From Annona cherimola (Eukaryota > Streptophyta > Magnoliopsida > Magnoliales > Annonaceae): 64,000 nt of DNA. The stretch's first letter is position 1; each line of letters opens with the position of its first letter. A model generated the notes under the pieces. The model made no database searches and was not told the origin of the DNA. It was given only the letters and a program-made list of their open reading frames with translations. Below are positions 1 to 11,643 of the stretch, piece by piece. The DNA lies in NCBI GenBank assembly GCA_030490835.1, contig CM059972.1, positions 45,363,452 to 45,427,451 on the forward strand. Reading direction: 5' to 3'. Both the position numbers and the translations under genes were made by a program.

Positions 1-200
1 AATAATATTCCAAAATTGATAAATGATGATTTAGGATGCATGATTATGGTAAATATGATGTTAAAATGATGATAGATTAATTTCATGATTTTTGGAATTA
101 AGGATTATGCTTAAGTGAATTTATGTTAATTTTTAGTATATGGAGAAAATGATTTTTTTCGCCAAGTAAATGATGATAAATTCAAAATGTATGAAATGTC

Positions 201-1895
201 TGTTGGTCCCGAGTTAATGGCAGTTACCCAAGAGGGGAGGGGTGAATTGGGTATTTAAAAATTTACTTCTTAAACAGAAACTTTACCCCGGATTAATCTA
301 GTCCCCTTTATGAAGAAATAAAATGAGAGCAATAATGTAAAGAGCAGAAACAAAAATGAACACACAAGATTTTATAGTGGTCGGGCAACCTCCCTACTCC
401 ACTCTTCCAAGCTCACACCCCTTGTGACTTGGGTTCCACTATGTATTCCGCGAATACAACTAGAGTCTCCACTCTCTTCTAGATTCTAGCTCTAGGGGGC
501 ATATACAACCAGAGCCTCTGCTCTCTTCTAGATTCTAGCTCTAGGGGGCATAGACAATACACAACACAAGTAGGTGACGAGTTCCCCTCCAATCACACAC
601 TACTTTGCTTACACTTGATCTTAGTTACCCAAACTAAATCAAGTTCAATAAACAATAAGAATAAAAGAAAGTTTCTACAAGTTACTGTTGTGTAGAGGCA
701 GTTTTGACGCGGAGAAGAACTTGTAGTGTAGACTTAGAGATTCAGCAAGCAGCTCTTGGCAGTTTTGAAGCAAAGTTCTTCTTCTAAATGTTGGCTTGAT
801 CACTTAATGCTCTTGAAGATAGGAGTTATGCACACTTAATGAATTCTCAGCTACCCTCCTCATTCATATTGAATGGCTTTTATAATTGTGGAGGGAATCC
901 GAATGTTTGGAGGTGGAGTCGACTTCGGGTGCGACTTCGCCCAAGTCGCAGATGGAGTCGACTTCGGGTGCGACGTCACCTATCCGTTGCTTCTTCAAGT
1001 TCTAGTCTAGGTCGACTTAGTCCTCGACTTGACCCAAGTCGCAGGTGGAGTCGACTTCGGGTGCGACTTCACCTCGACAGCTTGCTTGATGAACTTGAAA
1101 TCCTTGGAATGCTTTGCTTGCTTGAGTTTCTTCATGTTTGGTTGTTCTTCCTTGATTTATATCTCTTTGGACCACTATGTTATCATTCTAGCTTGATGTC
1201 TTTTAGCTCCATGATTTGCAAACCTTGAGTCCTTGAGTCTTGAATCTTTTGTATTCATGAACAAGTCCAATATATTTAGAATAGTTGAATTCATGCATCT
1301 TGCTTTCTTTGGACTTGGATTAGTCTTCATATGTTCCAAGTCGAACATCGAAGTCGACTTGATCTTCAACTTGACTCAAGTTCTACCTTGAAATCGATCT
1401 AATCCCCGATTTGGCTTCTGAAGTTTCTGCCCTGTCCAACTGAAGTCGATACTGGAGTCGACTTGGTCTGCGACTTCACCCAAGTCGCATGCAAAGTTGA
1501 CTTCATTTACGACTTCGGCAGCTCTGCTCTTCGATTTCAACTCTGGACCGAAATGACGCTTCGAAGTCGATGCTGGAGTCGACTTGGTCTGCAACTTCAC
1601 CCAAGTCGCATGCGGAGTTGACTTCGTTTGCGACTTCGGCAGCTTTGCTCCTTGATTTCAACTCTAGACAGAAAATGGCGTCTTGAAGTCGATGCTGGAG
1701 TCGACTTGGGGATCGACTTGGCCTAAGTCGATGCCTGAGTCGACTTGGAAATCGACTTGACTTGCCATGCTTCATATTCTTCAAATTTATAACCTGAAGT
1801 CATTTCCACAAACATATTAGTAATCAAAACTTACTCAAATTGATTTGTTAATCATCAAAACATAGACTTGGCTTATTTTCCACATATTTTCAACA
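201..1895 (-). repeat. Copia 1 3' LTR (left copy)
   Basis: 1695 bp. The same sequence recurs at 7173-8798 with small indels and substitutions. It holds two groups of AAGTCGACTT modules (903-1081 and 1349-1757; about nine GTCGAC sites) and a TATA box read on the minus strand at 877-884. The open frames inside it are rich in Ser/Arg because of the repeats and are not genes. Confidence 0.93.
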
Positions 1896-2182
1896 ATCTC
1901 CCCCATTTTGATGATTGACAAAACTGATTTGAGTGTATACCTTTCAATGTCTTAAAAACATGCCAATTTTTCATTTTGAAGTTTTTAACATACTCATGCA
2001 AACAATCAAAAAACATTCAAACAAAAAACTTAAAACCAGTCATAAAAACTTAGACTCAAATCCCGATCTCTTCTCCCCCTTTTTGTCAATGTATCAAAAA
2101 ATTGAGATAGAGTGGGTAAAATTTTATGAGAATGGTGGGGTAGCTCCCCCTGAACCTGTGCTCCCCCTCAGTTTGTGCTTTG
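1896..2182 (-). other. Copia 1 3' untranslated region with repeated polypurine tracts
   Basis: Between the pol stop and the 3' LTR. Read on the minus strand it contains four GGGGGAG tracts (plus-strand ctccccc at 1898-1904, 2073-2079, 2144-2150 and 2161-2167). The one touching the LTR is the probable PPT for plus-strand priming. I recall multiple PPT copies as a Sirevirus trait but cannot check that here. Confidence 0.8.
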
Positions 2183-5100
2183 CTAAGTTAATTCAAGCAT
2201 TCCCATATCATTTCTAATTTTATAAAATGGCTCTTTTGCTAGAGATTTAGTGAATATATCTGCAATTTGATCTTCTGTTCTTACATATTCCAAACATATG
2301 TCATAATTTTCTACATGTTCTCTAATAAAATGATGTCTAAGGTCTATATGTTTGGTTCTAGAATGCAATACTAGATTTTTAGTTAAACATATGTCACTTG
2401 TATTATCATATTTACTAGGTATATCTTTAAAATCCATGCCATAGTCCCTAAGTTGTTGTTTCATCCAAAGCAATTGGGCACAACAGCTCCCGGCGGTAAT
2501 GTATTCGGCTTCTGCCGTAGATAGAGCAACACTAGTTTGTTTTCTTGAAAACCATGAAACCAACATGTTCCCAAGAAATTGACATGTTCCACTAGTGCTT
2601 TTTCTATCTACTTTGTAACCGGAAAAATTCGCATCCGAGTAGCCGATTAGATCAAAATTAGAGCCCTTTGGATACCAAAGTCCTATGTTGGTAGTGTCTA
2701 CCAAATATCTGAAAATTCTTTTTACAGCTACCAAGTGTGATTCTTTTGGACATGATTGAAATCTAGAGCACATACACACACTAAACAATATATCAGGCCT
2801 AGAAGCAGTTAAATATAATAAAGAACTTATCATGCTTTTATATAATTTTAAATCAATTATTTTTCCTTTCTCATCTTTGTCAATTTTAATTGTTGAGCTC
2901 ATAGGCGTGTTTGCCCCTTTGCTATTTTCCATGCCAAACTTTTTCAATATTTCTTTGATATACTTGGACTGGTTGATGAAAATCTCTTCATTTAGTTACT
3001 TGATTTGTAGTCCAAGGAAGAAATTCAGCTCCCCCATCAGACTCATCTCAAATTCTTTCTGCATAAGCTCAGAAAATTCTTGACAAAGAATCTCATTAGT
3101 AGCACCAAAAATAATGTCATCAACATAAATTTGAATAATCAATATATCTTTTTCTTTATACTTGATAAACAAATTGGTGTCTACCTTTCCCTTTTGAAAG
3201 TCATGATCAATCAGAAATTTGCTTAATCTTTCATACCAAGCCCTTGGAGCTTGTTTTAAGCCATATAATGCTTTGGTTAATTTGTATACAAATTTAGATT
3301 GATATTTCTCCTCAAATCCAGGTGGTTGTTCAACATACACATCTTCATTTATATATCCATTCAAAAATGCACTTTTAACATCCATTTGAAACAATTTAAA
3401 GTTCATGTGAGATGCAAAAGCTAGTAAAATGGTAATAGCTTCTAATCTAGCAACCGGGGCATAGGATTCCTCAAAAACTATTCCTTCTTCTTGTGAGTAT
3501 CCCTTTGCCACAAGTCTAGCTTTGTTTCTCACTACAAGTCCACTTTCATCTAATTTGTTCCTAAAGACCCACTTTGTGCCAATGACAGTACAATCTTTTG
3601 GTCTTGGAACAAGATGCCAAACTTGGTTTCTTTCAAATTGATTTAGCTCTTCTTGCATTGCTATGATCCAGTTTTCATCATCAAGAGCTCGATCAATAGT
3701 GGTTGGTTCAATTTTGGATACAAAGGCGTATTGTCCACAAATGTTTTGTTTTGACCTTCTAGTTTTTACACCTTCATACACATTCCCTATAACTTGCTCA
3801 ATTGGATGGGCATGTTTGAACTTTAAGTTAGTTGGAGATTTATAGGAATTATTACCTTCACTTACCCTTTCCTCCATGGAATCTTCTTACTTTTCCACAT
3901 GCAGTTTTTCAAGGCTACTTGTTATATCATCTGCATCACTTAAATCATCTTTTCTTTTGAAGCAAGGATTAGTTTCATCAAAGACAACATGTATTGATTC
4001 TTCTACAACTTGGTTTCTTTTGTTGAAGACTCTATATGCTTTGCTATTTGATGAGTAACCAAGGAATATTGTCTCATCACTCTTAGCATCTAGTTTTCCC
4101 AAGTTGGGTTTTCCATTGTTCAAAACATAACATGTGCAACCAAAAGCATGAAAATATGAAATATTTGATTTTCTACCTTTCCATAACTCATATGGGGTAT
4201 TTTTCAAGATTGCTCTAATGGTAACTCGGTTCAACACATAACAAGCTGTACTTACAGCTTCACCCAAAAATTTCTTGGATAATTTACTCTCATTTAGCAT
4301 TGTTCTAGCCATCTCTTGTATAGTTCTATTTTTCCTTTAAACCACTCCATTTTGTTGTGGTGTTCTTGGTGCAGAAAATGTGTGATGAATTCCTTTTTCA
4401 TTACATAATTCTATGAATCGTTTATTTTCAAACTCACCACCATGATCACTTTTAATGGTCATAATAGTACATTGTTTTTCATTTTGCACCAAGTTGACAA
4501 AAGTTGCAAACATAAAGAAGGCTTCATCTTTGCTAGCTAAGAGAATTACCCATGTGAATCTTGAAAAATCATCAACTATTACAAACACATATTTCTTTCC
4601 ACCAATGGTTAAAATATCGGATGGCCCATATAGATCCATGTGTAGCAATTCAAGTGGCCTAGTGGTGGAAATCTCCTTTTTGGTAGAGAAAGACATTTTA
4701 GGTTGTTTTGACAATTGACATGCCTTGCAAATTTTATCTTTGTCGTATTTCAATTTTGGCAATCCTTCTACCAAATTCTTTTTCCATAGGGTTTTAATGT
4801 TTGACATATTTACATGTCCAAGCCTCTTATGCCAAACCCATGGATCATTGTCAATGACCATTAGACATTGACCATCTAGTTCATCAAGTGAAACCAAATA
4901 TACATTTCCATGTCTTTTTCCGCTAAACATGATATGTTCTCCATCAAATACATTACATATAGATGATTCAAACACAACCTTGTACCCTTTGTCACATAAT
5001 TGACTAATACTCATTAAATTATGCTTGAGTCCTTCAACAAATAAAACATCTTCCATACATGCATTAAAAATACTATAAATATTTCCTTTACCTTTGATTT

Positions 5101-5284
5101 AACCTTTTTCATTATTTCCAAAGGCAACAGTTCCATCGTTGCAAGGCTTGAGTTTATGAAATGAACTTCTTTCACTGGTCATATGCCTTGAGCAACCGCT
5201 ATCCATGAACCAAACGTTGCTTGCCTTTACTTTGAAACATATCTGAAAAATGAGCAAATAAATTTTATCTCTTTGGTACTCATT
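2183..5284 (-). pseudogene. pol: Copia 1 pol (protease, integrase, RT, RNase H), broken by stops
   Basis: One reading frame runs from about 5284 to 2183. In order it shows the protease motif DSGCSRHMT, the pre-integrase zinc-binding region (WHKRLGH...CKAC), the integrase core with MDLYGP and SDHGGEF, the RT with IYVDD, and the RNase H end with ADIFTK. Stops interrupt it at 5099-5101, 4337-4339, 3887-3889 and 2996-2998. The 4337 stop replaces the third catalytic acid of the integrase: Copia 2 keeps Glu there (GAA) where this copy has TAA. There is no net frameshift, so decay was by point changes. The frame is offset by one base from gag, and no start codon is evident at its upstream end, as expected for a polyprotein expressed with gag. 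Confidence 0.92.
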
Positions 5285-7124
5285 TTATGGGTCCATTTGG
5301 GTTAGTAACCTGATTTAATCTTTGTTGTTCTAACTTAGAAAGCCCAAATCTCGTGTTTCTTGGAACCCAGACTAATTTTGCACCATGGTTATATAATTTC
5401 TTAAAGTTACATTTATAGACTTTATGACCCATCTTATTGCAAAAATTGCAAGCCATTGGTAATCTAGGAGTAGGCCTCCAAGTATGTATTGATTCAACAA
5501 TTGGCCTTCTAGTCCACGTAGTATGTTTCCCTTTGGGCTTGTAGATAGGTGCAGTTTTGGTTTGATTTTTCCCAAGTATTGGCATATTCGATTTGCCACT
5601 TTCTCTTTGCTCAAATGTGGAGTATCCAAGACCTCTTTTATTTGTTTGAGAGGTCATGTTCAGAAATATTTTTACATTTTCTCCTGGATTAGAGAATTTA
5701 GCTAATGATTCATTCTCCTTTTTCGATTTCTCTACTTCTTTCAAAAGCAATTCATTTTCATCTTTCAGTTTTGATGTACTTTCAGCTAGTTTTCCATTTA
5801 CAATAATAATGGAATTGCATTGTTGTCTCTTTAATGATAACTTATTTCCTAGTTTTTTGATTTCCTCATATAATGAATCATATGCATGTTGTAATTCTTC
5901 TAATTCAGCACATTTGAGACATTCTTGAATAGAAGAGTGAGTAGATTGAGAATAGCAAAATTTGGAAGTTACCTCTTCATTACTTGTGTACTTGGTTGAG
6001 GTGGTTTGCTCTTCCAAAACTTCCGTTGTGTTTAAACACAACAAATCTTCTTCTTGCTCAATCAGCGCCATGCAGCATATTCTTGCACAATTTGCCGCAT
6101 CAAAATCATCGGTTAAGGAGCTACTTGTTGATGAAGTTTCTTCGTTCACGTACATTCCTCTTCCCTTTGGCCTTTGAAATTTTCTGCTTTCATGTCTTTC
6201 CCTCCTTTCTTGTTGATCCTTTGATTTCTCTTCGGGTGTAGGACATTAAGCTTGCATATGTCCCATACCGCCGCATCTATAGCACTTTGTAGCCTCCTCC
6301 TTCTTCTCTTTTCGAGGTCTCTCTTAGAGATCCTTGAAGTTCTTTTCTCTCCTTACGAACTTTCGAAATTTCCAGGTCAACAATGCAATGTCTTCATCGT
6401 CGTTATGAGATGAGGAGGTTGACTCATCCGAGTTATGTGCTGCTTTCAATGCAATGGTTCTCTTGCCTTTGTGGTGATCTTCATTTATTTTCTTGATTAG
6501 CTCATGTGACATTAATGAGCTAATAAGATCTTCTAGCTTCAATGTGTTTAGGTCTTTGGCTTCTTCTATTGCAGTAATTTTTGGAGTCCATGAATCGGGT
6601 AGCGCCCTTAGAATCTTCATAACCTGTTCAGATTCAGAAATTGCCCTTCCAAGACCTTTCAAGGCATTAGTAATTTTAGAGAATCTAGCAAACATTTCAA
6701 AAATATTTTTTGTTTCTAGCATTCTAAAGTTTTCCAATTCTCCAATCAAAATATTTCTCCTTGTCCCTTGGACTTGAGAAGTTCCTTCATAAATAGATGT
6801 TAGTGTATCCCATATCTCTTTGGCAGTTAAACAAGAGGATACACTATCATATTCGGAAGCCGTAAGAGCACAGAATAATGAATTCATAGCCTTGGCGTTG
6901 CTCTTTACAATTTTTACTTCCTCATCGATCCATTTGGAAGCTCTTTCATCAATAGGCAAAGTCACACCGTCTTGGATTGCAATCCAAGAATCCATATCTG
7001 TAGCCATGATGAGTTGTTTCATACGAAGCTTCCAATAGCCGAAATTATTCCCATCAAATAATGGTGGCCTAGTAAAAGATTGGCCTTCAGCAAATGCAGG
7101 AACGGAAGTCGATTGGGATGCCAT
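5265..7124 (-). pseudogene. gag: Copia 1 gag, broken by three stops
   Basis: Starts MASQSTSVPAFAEGQ at 7124, just downstream of the PBS, and runs in one frame to a stop at 5265-5267. The N-terminal part has the plant Copia gag pattern (RPPLFDGNNFGYWKLRMK). It is followed by a CCHC knuckle (CYRCGGMGH..., with a stop inside it at 6246-6248), a Glu/Lys-rich coiled-coil stretch (about 5990-5660) and a second CCHC knuckle (CNFCNKMGHKVYKC). Stops at 6324-6326, 6246-6248 and 5280-5282 break it. Compared with Copia 2 these codons should be Lys, Gln and Trp. The product would form the virus-like particle and bind RNA. Confidence 0.9.
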
Positions 7125-7158
7125 ATCAAAAGATCTCTTTAGTATAACTCAAAGACCT

Positions 7159-7170
7159 GCTCTGATACCA
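7159..7170 (-). promoter_or_regulatory. Copia 1 primer binding site
   Basis: On the minus strand TGGTATCAGAGC lies two bases inside the right LTR, complementary to the 3' end of plant initiator Met tRNA. This is the usual primer for plant Copia reverse transcription and fixes the element's orientation. Confidence 0.93.
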
Positions 7171-7172
7171 CT

Positions 7173-8798
7173 TGTTGGTCCCGAGTTAATAGCAGTTACC
7201 CAAGAGGGGAGGGGTGAATTAGGTATTTAAAAATTTACAACTTCAACAGAAACTTTACCCCGGATTAATCTAGTCCCCTTTATGAAGAAAAAAAATGAGA
7301 GCAATAATGTAAAGAGCAGAAATAAAAATAAACACACAAGATTTTATAGTGGTTCGGGCAACCTCCCTACTCCACTCTTCCAAGCTCACACCCCTTGTGA
7401 CTTGGGTTCCACTATGTATTCCGCGAATACAACTAGAGTCTCCACTCTCTTCTAGATCTAGCTCTAGGGGGCATATACAACCAGAGCCTCTGCTCTCTTC
7501 TAGATTCTAGCTCTAGGGGGCATAGACAATACATAGCACAAGTAGGTGACGAGTTCCACTCCAATCACACACTACTTTGCTTACACTTGATCTTAGTTAC
7601 CCAAACTAAATCAAGTTCAATAAACATAAGAATAAAAGAAAGTTTCTACACGTTACTGTTGTGTAGAGGCAATTTTGACGATGAGAAGAACTTGTAGTGT
7701 AGACTTAGAGTTCAGCAAGCAGCTCTTGGCAGTTTGGAAGCAAAGTTTTTCTTCTAAATGTTGGCTTGATCACTTAATGCTCTTGAAGATAGGAGTTATG
7801 CACACTTAATGAATTGTCAGCTACCCTCCTCGTTCATATTGAATGCCTTTTATAATTGTGGAGGGAATCCGAACGTTTGGAGGTAGGTGGCGTGCATTTA
7901 ATGCGCCAACGTTCAAAAAATTTTCGACCGTTGCGACCCAAGTCGCAGGTGGAGTCGACTTCGGGTGCGACTTTGCCCAAGTCGCAAATGGAGTCGACAT
8001 CGGGTGCGACTTCTCCTGTCCATTGCTTCTTCAAGTTCCAGTTTGGGTCGACTTGGTCCTCGACTTGACCCAAGTTGCAGGTGTAGTCGATTTTGGGTGC
8101 GACTTCACCTCGACAACTTGCTTGATGAACTTGAAATCCTTGGAATGCTTTGCTTGCTTGAGTTTCTTCATGTTTGGTTGTTCTTCCTTGATTTATATCT
8201 CTTTGGACCACCGTGTTATCATTCTAGCTTGATGTCTTTTAGCTCCATGATTTGCAAACCTTGAGTCCTTGAGTCTTGAATCTTTTGTATTCATGAACAA
8301 GTCCAATATATTTAGAATAGTTGAATTCATGCATCTTGCTTTCTTTGGACTTGGATTAGTCTTCATATGTTCCAAGTCGAACATCAAAGTCGACTTGATC
8401 TTCAACTTGACTCAAGTTCTACCTTGAAATCGATCTAATCCCCGATTTGGCTTTTGAAGTTTCTGCCCTGTCCAACTAAAGTCGATACTGGAGTCGACTT
8501 GGTCTGCGACTTCACCCAAGTCGCATGCGGAGTGGACTTCGTTTGCAACTTCGGCAGCTCTGCTCCTTGATTTCAACTCTGGACAGAAAATGACATCTTG
8601 AAGTCGATGCTGGAGTCTACTTGGGGATCGACTTGGCCTAAGTCGATGCCTGAGTCGACTTGACTTGCCATACTTTATATTCTTCAAATTTATAACCTTA
8701 AGTCTTTTCCACAAACATATTAGTAACCAAAACTTACTCAAATTGATTTGTTAATTATGAAAACATAGACTTGGCTTATTTTCCACATATTTCCAACA
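7173..8798 (-). repeat. Copia 1 5' LTR (right copy)
   Basis: 1626 bp, the promoter-bearing LTR of the element. It has fewer GTCGAC modules than the left LTR (groups at about 7936-8118 and 8387-8662), which explains much of its shorter length. The minus-strand TATA box is at 7847-7854. Confidence 0.93.
7847..7854 (-). promoter_or_regulatory. TATA box in Copia 1 5' LTR
   Basis: Minus strand TATAAAAG. The same site occurs at the same place in every Copia LTR here: 877-884, 51772-51779 and 58693-58700 on the minus strand, TATATAAG at 11003-11010 on the plus strand, and TATATATAG at 47564-47572 on the minus strand. It lies just downstream of the GTCGAC module array in element orientation, which makes that array part of U3. 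Confidence 0.7.
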
Positions 8799-9161
8799 AT
8801 GTCCTATGATATACTAGGCATAAGCTATGTAATGGTATTTTTTATTTTTGGAAAAAATATCAATTTTTGGAACCCATGAATAGTAACCACGTCTCTGTGA
8901 ACAATAACCTCAAATGAACAGTAACTGCTACAGTAATTTACTACAGTGAATTGCTACAATAATTTACTACACTGATTTGCTACAGTAAACAGCGTGATTT
9001 TGGAAAAAATTTGAGATTAATATTTAAATATAATGATAAAAATTTTGAGGAACGTATGGATAAAAAATATCCATATAAAAAAATAATGCCCAAATATTAT
9101 AGAGCATGTATGGGAAGCAGCTTGAATAGAAGAAATAAAATTATCCTTTTTTCTTGAATAG

Positions 9162-9200
9162 GAAAAGAAAAAGAGAAGGTCGAAGACACCCACTGAGAAG
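9162..9200 (+). other. Exon-like block in forward Del-like LTR
   Basis: A 39-nt purine-rich block preceded by ttcttgaatAG and followed by GTAAGCAAG. It is positionally equivalent to the block at 21777-21819 in the LARD LTR. A candidate acceptor for the next exon, aacaacAG/ACAGG, is at 9680-9681, giving a possible 479-nt intron. Splicing is inferred only from these signals and their conservation. Confidence 0.4.
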
Positions 9201-9935
9201 GTAAGCAAGTTATATCTTTTGCAAATTATTTCCAAAATGCTCAAAATTGTTTGTAAATTGTTTTATGAAATTTATTTAAGGTTGGCCATACATATAACTG
9301 CTTTACATGAACTGAAGTTCATTTTGTTAAATTATTTATTAAATTCTTTTTATGAAATTGTTTATGATTTACAAATATCATGCCGACATGTGTATGAAAA
9401 TGAGCATGTGCACGAGGAATAGGCCTTAGTTGAGGTAGTAAGCGGACCGGATGTCCCCTTCACTATTGCCAAGTCACTTATATAGGCCCAAGCTGGCTGC
9501 GACCTCCCTGAGATGGGAGTATGTATGGGATGGGTGCCTAGCTAGCGTCGCATCCAAAGTAATGTCATGAATGCTATGTATGCATTGCATTTGCATTTTA
9601 TGAAATGCATTAAATGATTGAAAAATTATGTTTGGCTTGCTTACTGAGTGTTATTACTTAACCATGCTTTTTCAACAACAGACAGGAAATGATGATGAAG
9701 GCAGCATGCCAAGTATTATGTAGTTTTGATATAAATGTTGTATATGTGAATATTTATTTGAAGACAATGATGTTAATTTGGATATGGATATGAATGTTTT
9801 TATTTCAATGAAAATATTTATGGAATAGTTTTTTTATCATAACTGTGATATGTGAAATATATTTCATGTTGGATGAATGATGGGAATTTTTCATGTATTG
9901 ATGTTATATATATATAAATATATCTATATATATAA

Positions 9936-11643
9936 TGTTGGAAACATGTGGAAAATAAGCCAAGTCTATGTTTTGATGATTAACAAATCAATTTGAGTAA
10001 GTTTTGGTTACTAACATGTTTATGGAAATGATTAAAGGTTATAAAATTGAAGAATATGAAGCATGGCAAGTCAAGTCGATTTCCAAGTCGACTCAGGCAT
10101 CGACTTAGGCCAAGTCGATCCCCAAGTCGACTCCAGCAGTGACTTCAAGACGTCATTTCCTTCCAGAGTTGAAATCGAGAATGAGAGGTGCCGAAGTCGC
10201 ATCCCAAGTCGACTCCGCTTGTGACTTAGGTGAAGTCGCAAACCAAGTCGACTCCAGCATCGACTTCGAAACGTCATTTCCTCCAAGAGTTGAAATCGAG
10301 AACGAGAGCTGCCGAAGTCGCATCCCAAGTCGACTCCGCATGCGACTTGGGTGAAGTCGAAGACCAAGTCGACTCCAGCTTCGACTTCAGTGCTGAACTT
10401 ACAGATCAAGACGGCTCAATGCTAAGATTCAAGTGGAAATGAAGATCAATTCGACTCAGACACTCAACATGGACCAAATAAGGATCAAATGAAGATTAAA
10501 TGAAGATTAAAGCAAGCAGGGCTGCATGAATCCATCATGTTGGATCATGAACACTTACTCAGACATCTTCCATGCATTCCAAGATTCAAGTACTCAAGAA
10601 CTTAAGAAAAGGAATCCAAGGTTTTCAAAGTAAATAATCATACAGTGTTCCAAAGAGGTATAAATCAAGAGAATAACATCAATATGAAGAAAATCAAGTG
10701 ATTAAAGTCATCTCCGAAGATTTCAAGTTCAACTAGCAAGCTGAAGAAGTGAAGTCACACCCGAAGTCGACTTCACCTGCGACTTGGGTCAAGTCGAGGA
10801 CCAAGTCGACCCAGACTGGAACTTGAAGAAACTGCGAACAGGCGAAGTCGCACCCGAAGTCGACTCCGTCTGCGACTTAGGCGAAGTTGCATCCGAAGTC
10901 GACTCCACCTGCGACTTGGGTCGCAACAGTTGAAAATTTTTCGAACGTTGGCGCATTAAATGCGCGCCACCTACTTCCAAATGTTCGGATTCCCTCGCAA
11001 ATTATATAAGGCATTCAATATGAACGAGGAGGGAAGCTGAGAATTCATTGATTGAGTATAACTCTCATCTTTAAGAGCTTTAAGTGATCAAGCCAACATT
11101 TAGAAGAAGAACCTTGCTTCCAAACTGCCAAGAGCTGCTTGCTGAATCTCTAAGCCTACACTGCAAGTTCTTCTCTGCGCCAAATCTGCCTCTACACACA
11201 GTAAAGTGTAGAAACTTTCTTTCATTTTTATTGTTGTATTGAACTTGATTTAGTTTGGGTAACTAAGATCAAGTGTAAGCAAAGTAATGTGTGATTGGAG
11301 TGGAACTCGTCACCTACTTGTGCTGTGTATTGTTGATGCCCCCTAGAGCTGGAATCTAAAAGAGAGCAGTGGCTCTAGTTGTATTTGTGAAATACAATAG
11401 TGGAACCCAAGTCACAAGAGGTGTGAGCTTGGAAGAGTGGAGTAGGGAGGTTGCTCGAACCACTATAAAAACCTTGCTTGTTGATTTTTATTTATGCTCT
11501 CTGCACTATATTGTTTTCCATTTTATTTCTTCATAAAGGGGACTAGATTAATCCGGGGTAAAGTTTCTGTTTAAGTTGAAAAATTTTAAATACCCAATTC
11601 ACCCCTCCCCTCTTGGGTAATTGCCATCAACTCGGTACCAACA
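9936..11643 (+). mobile_element. Copia solo LTR, forward
   Basis: 1708 bp, starting TGTTGGAAAC and ending GGTACCAACA, homologous to the Copia LTRs in the opposite orientation. It has a perfect TSD tataa (9931-9935 and 11644-11648) and no interior, so it is the product of LTR-LTR recombination. GTCGAC modules lie at about 10075-10390 and 10756-10924, and TATATAAG at 11003-11010. Confidence 0.93.
10075..10924 (+). repeat. GTCGAC module array (forward Copia LTR U3)
   Basis: About ten GTCGAC sites, nearly all inside AAGTCGAC, are spaced some 35-60 bp apart in two groups separated by a 370-bp spacer. Each module pairs an AAGTCGACTCC half with a TGCGACTTGGGTGAAGTCG half, so modules can also form small hairpins (GACTT...AAGTC). 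The array ends about 80 bp upstream of the TATA box. Equivalent arrays on the minus strand: 903-1757, 7936-8662, 47655-48424, 51862-52662 and 58784-59505. Confidence 0.85.

Larger units (their letters stand above)
201..8798 (-). mobile_element. Copia element 1, Sirevirus-like, complete but broken
   Basis: Two LTRs (201-1895 and 7173-8798) start TGTTGG and end CCAACA/TCAACA and flank an interior coding on the minus strand. A perfect 5-bp TSD, atgtc, is at 196-200 and 8799-8803. The interrupted host LTR is colinear across the site with an uninterrupted relative near 12900-13030, which confirms both borders. The PBS is next to the right LTR and polypurine tracts next to the left LTR. The domain order gag, protease, integrase, RT, RNase H is that of Copia. 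A gag with two CCHC knuckles and a coiled-coil stretch, and repeated polypurine tracts, point to the Sirevirus lineage. Seven in-frame stops make it non-autonomous today. Confidence 0.95.

Noticed and set aside
839..1228. Open frames rich in Ser, Arg and Val inside the Copia LTRs (also near 7843-8264, 10071-10442, 51768-52136 and 58689-59018)
   Set aside because: They are translations of the GTCGAC modules, occur in several frames and strands, differ between copies, and lie in U3 around the TATA box.
5187..5260. A true short intron between gag and pol of Copia 1
   Set aside because: A TTTTTCAG acceptor-like site exists, but I could not find a donor at a plausible distance in both copies, so I only list it as one option beside frameshifting.
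7159..7175. Possible tRNA gene fragment
   Set aside because: The match is only the short stretch complementary to the initiator tRNA 3' end placed beside an LTR, which is a primer binding site. No tRNA gene fold is present. The same applies at 24872 and 59829.
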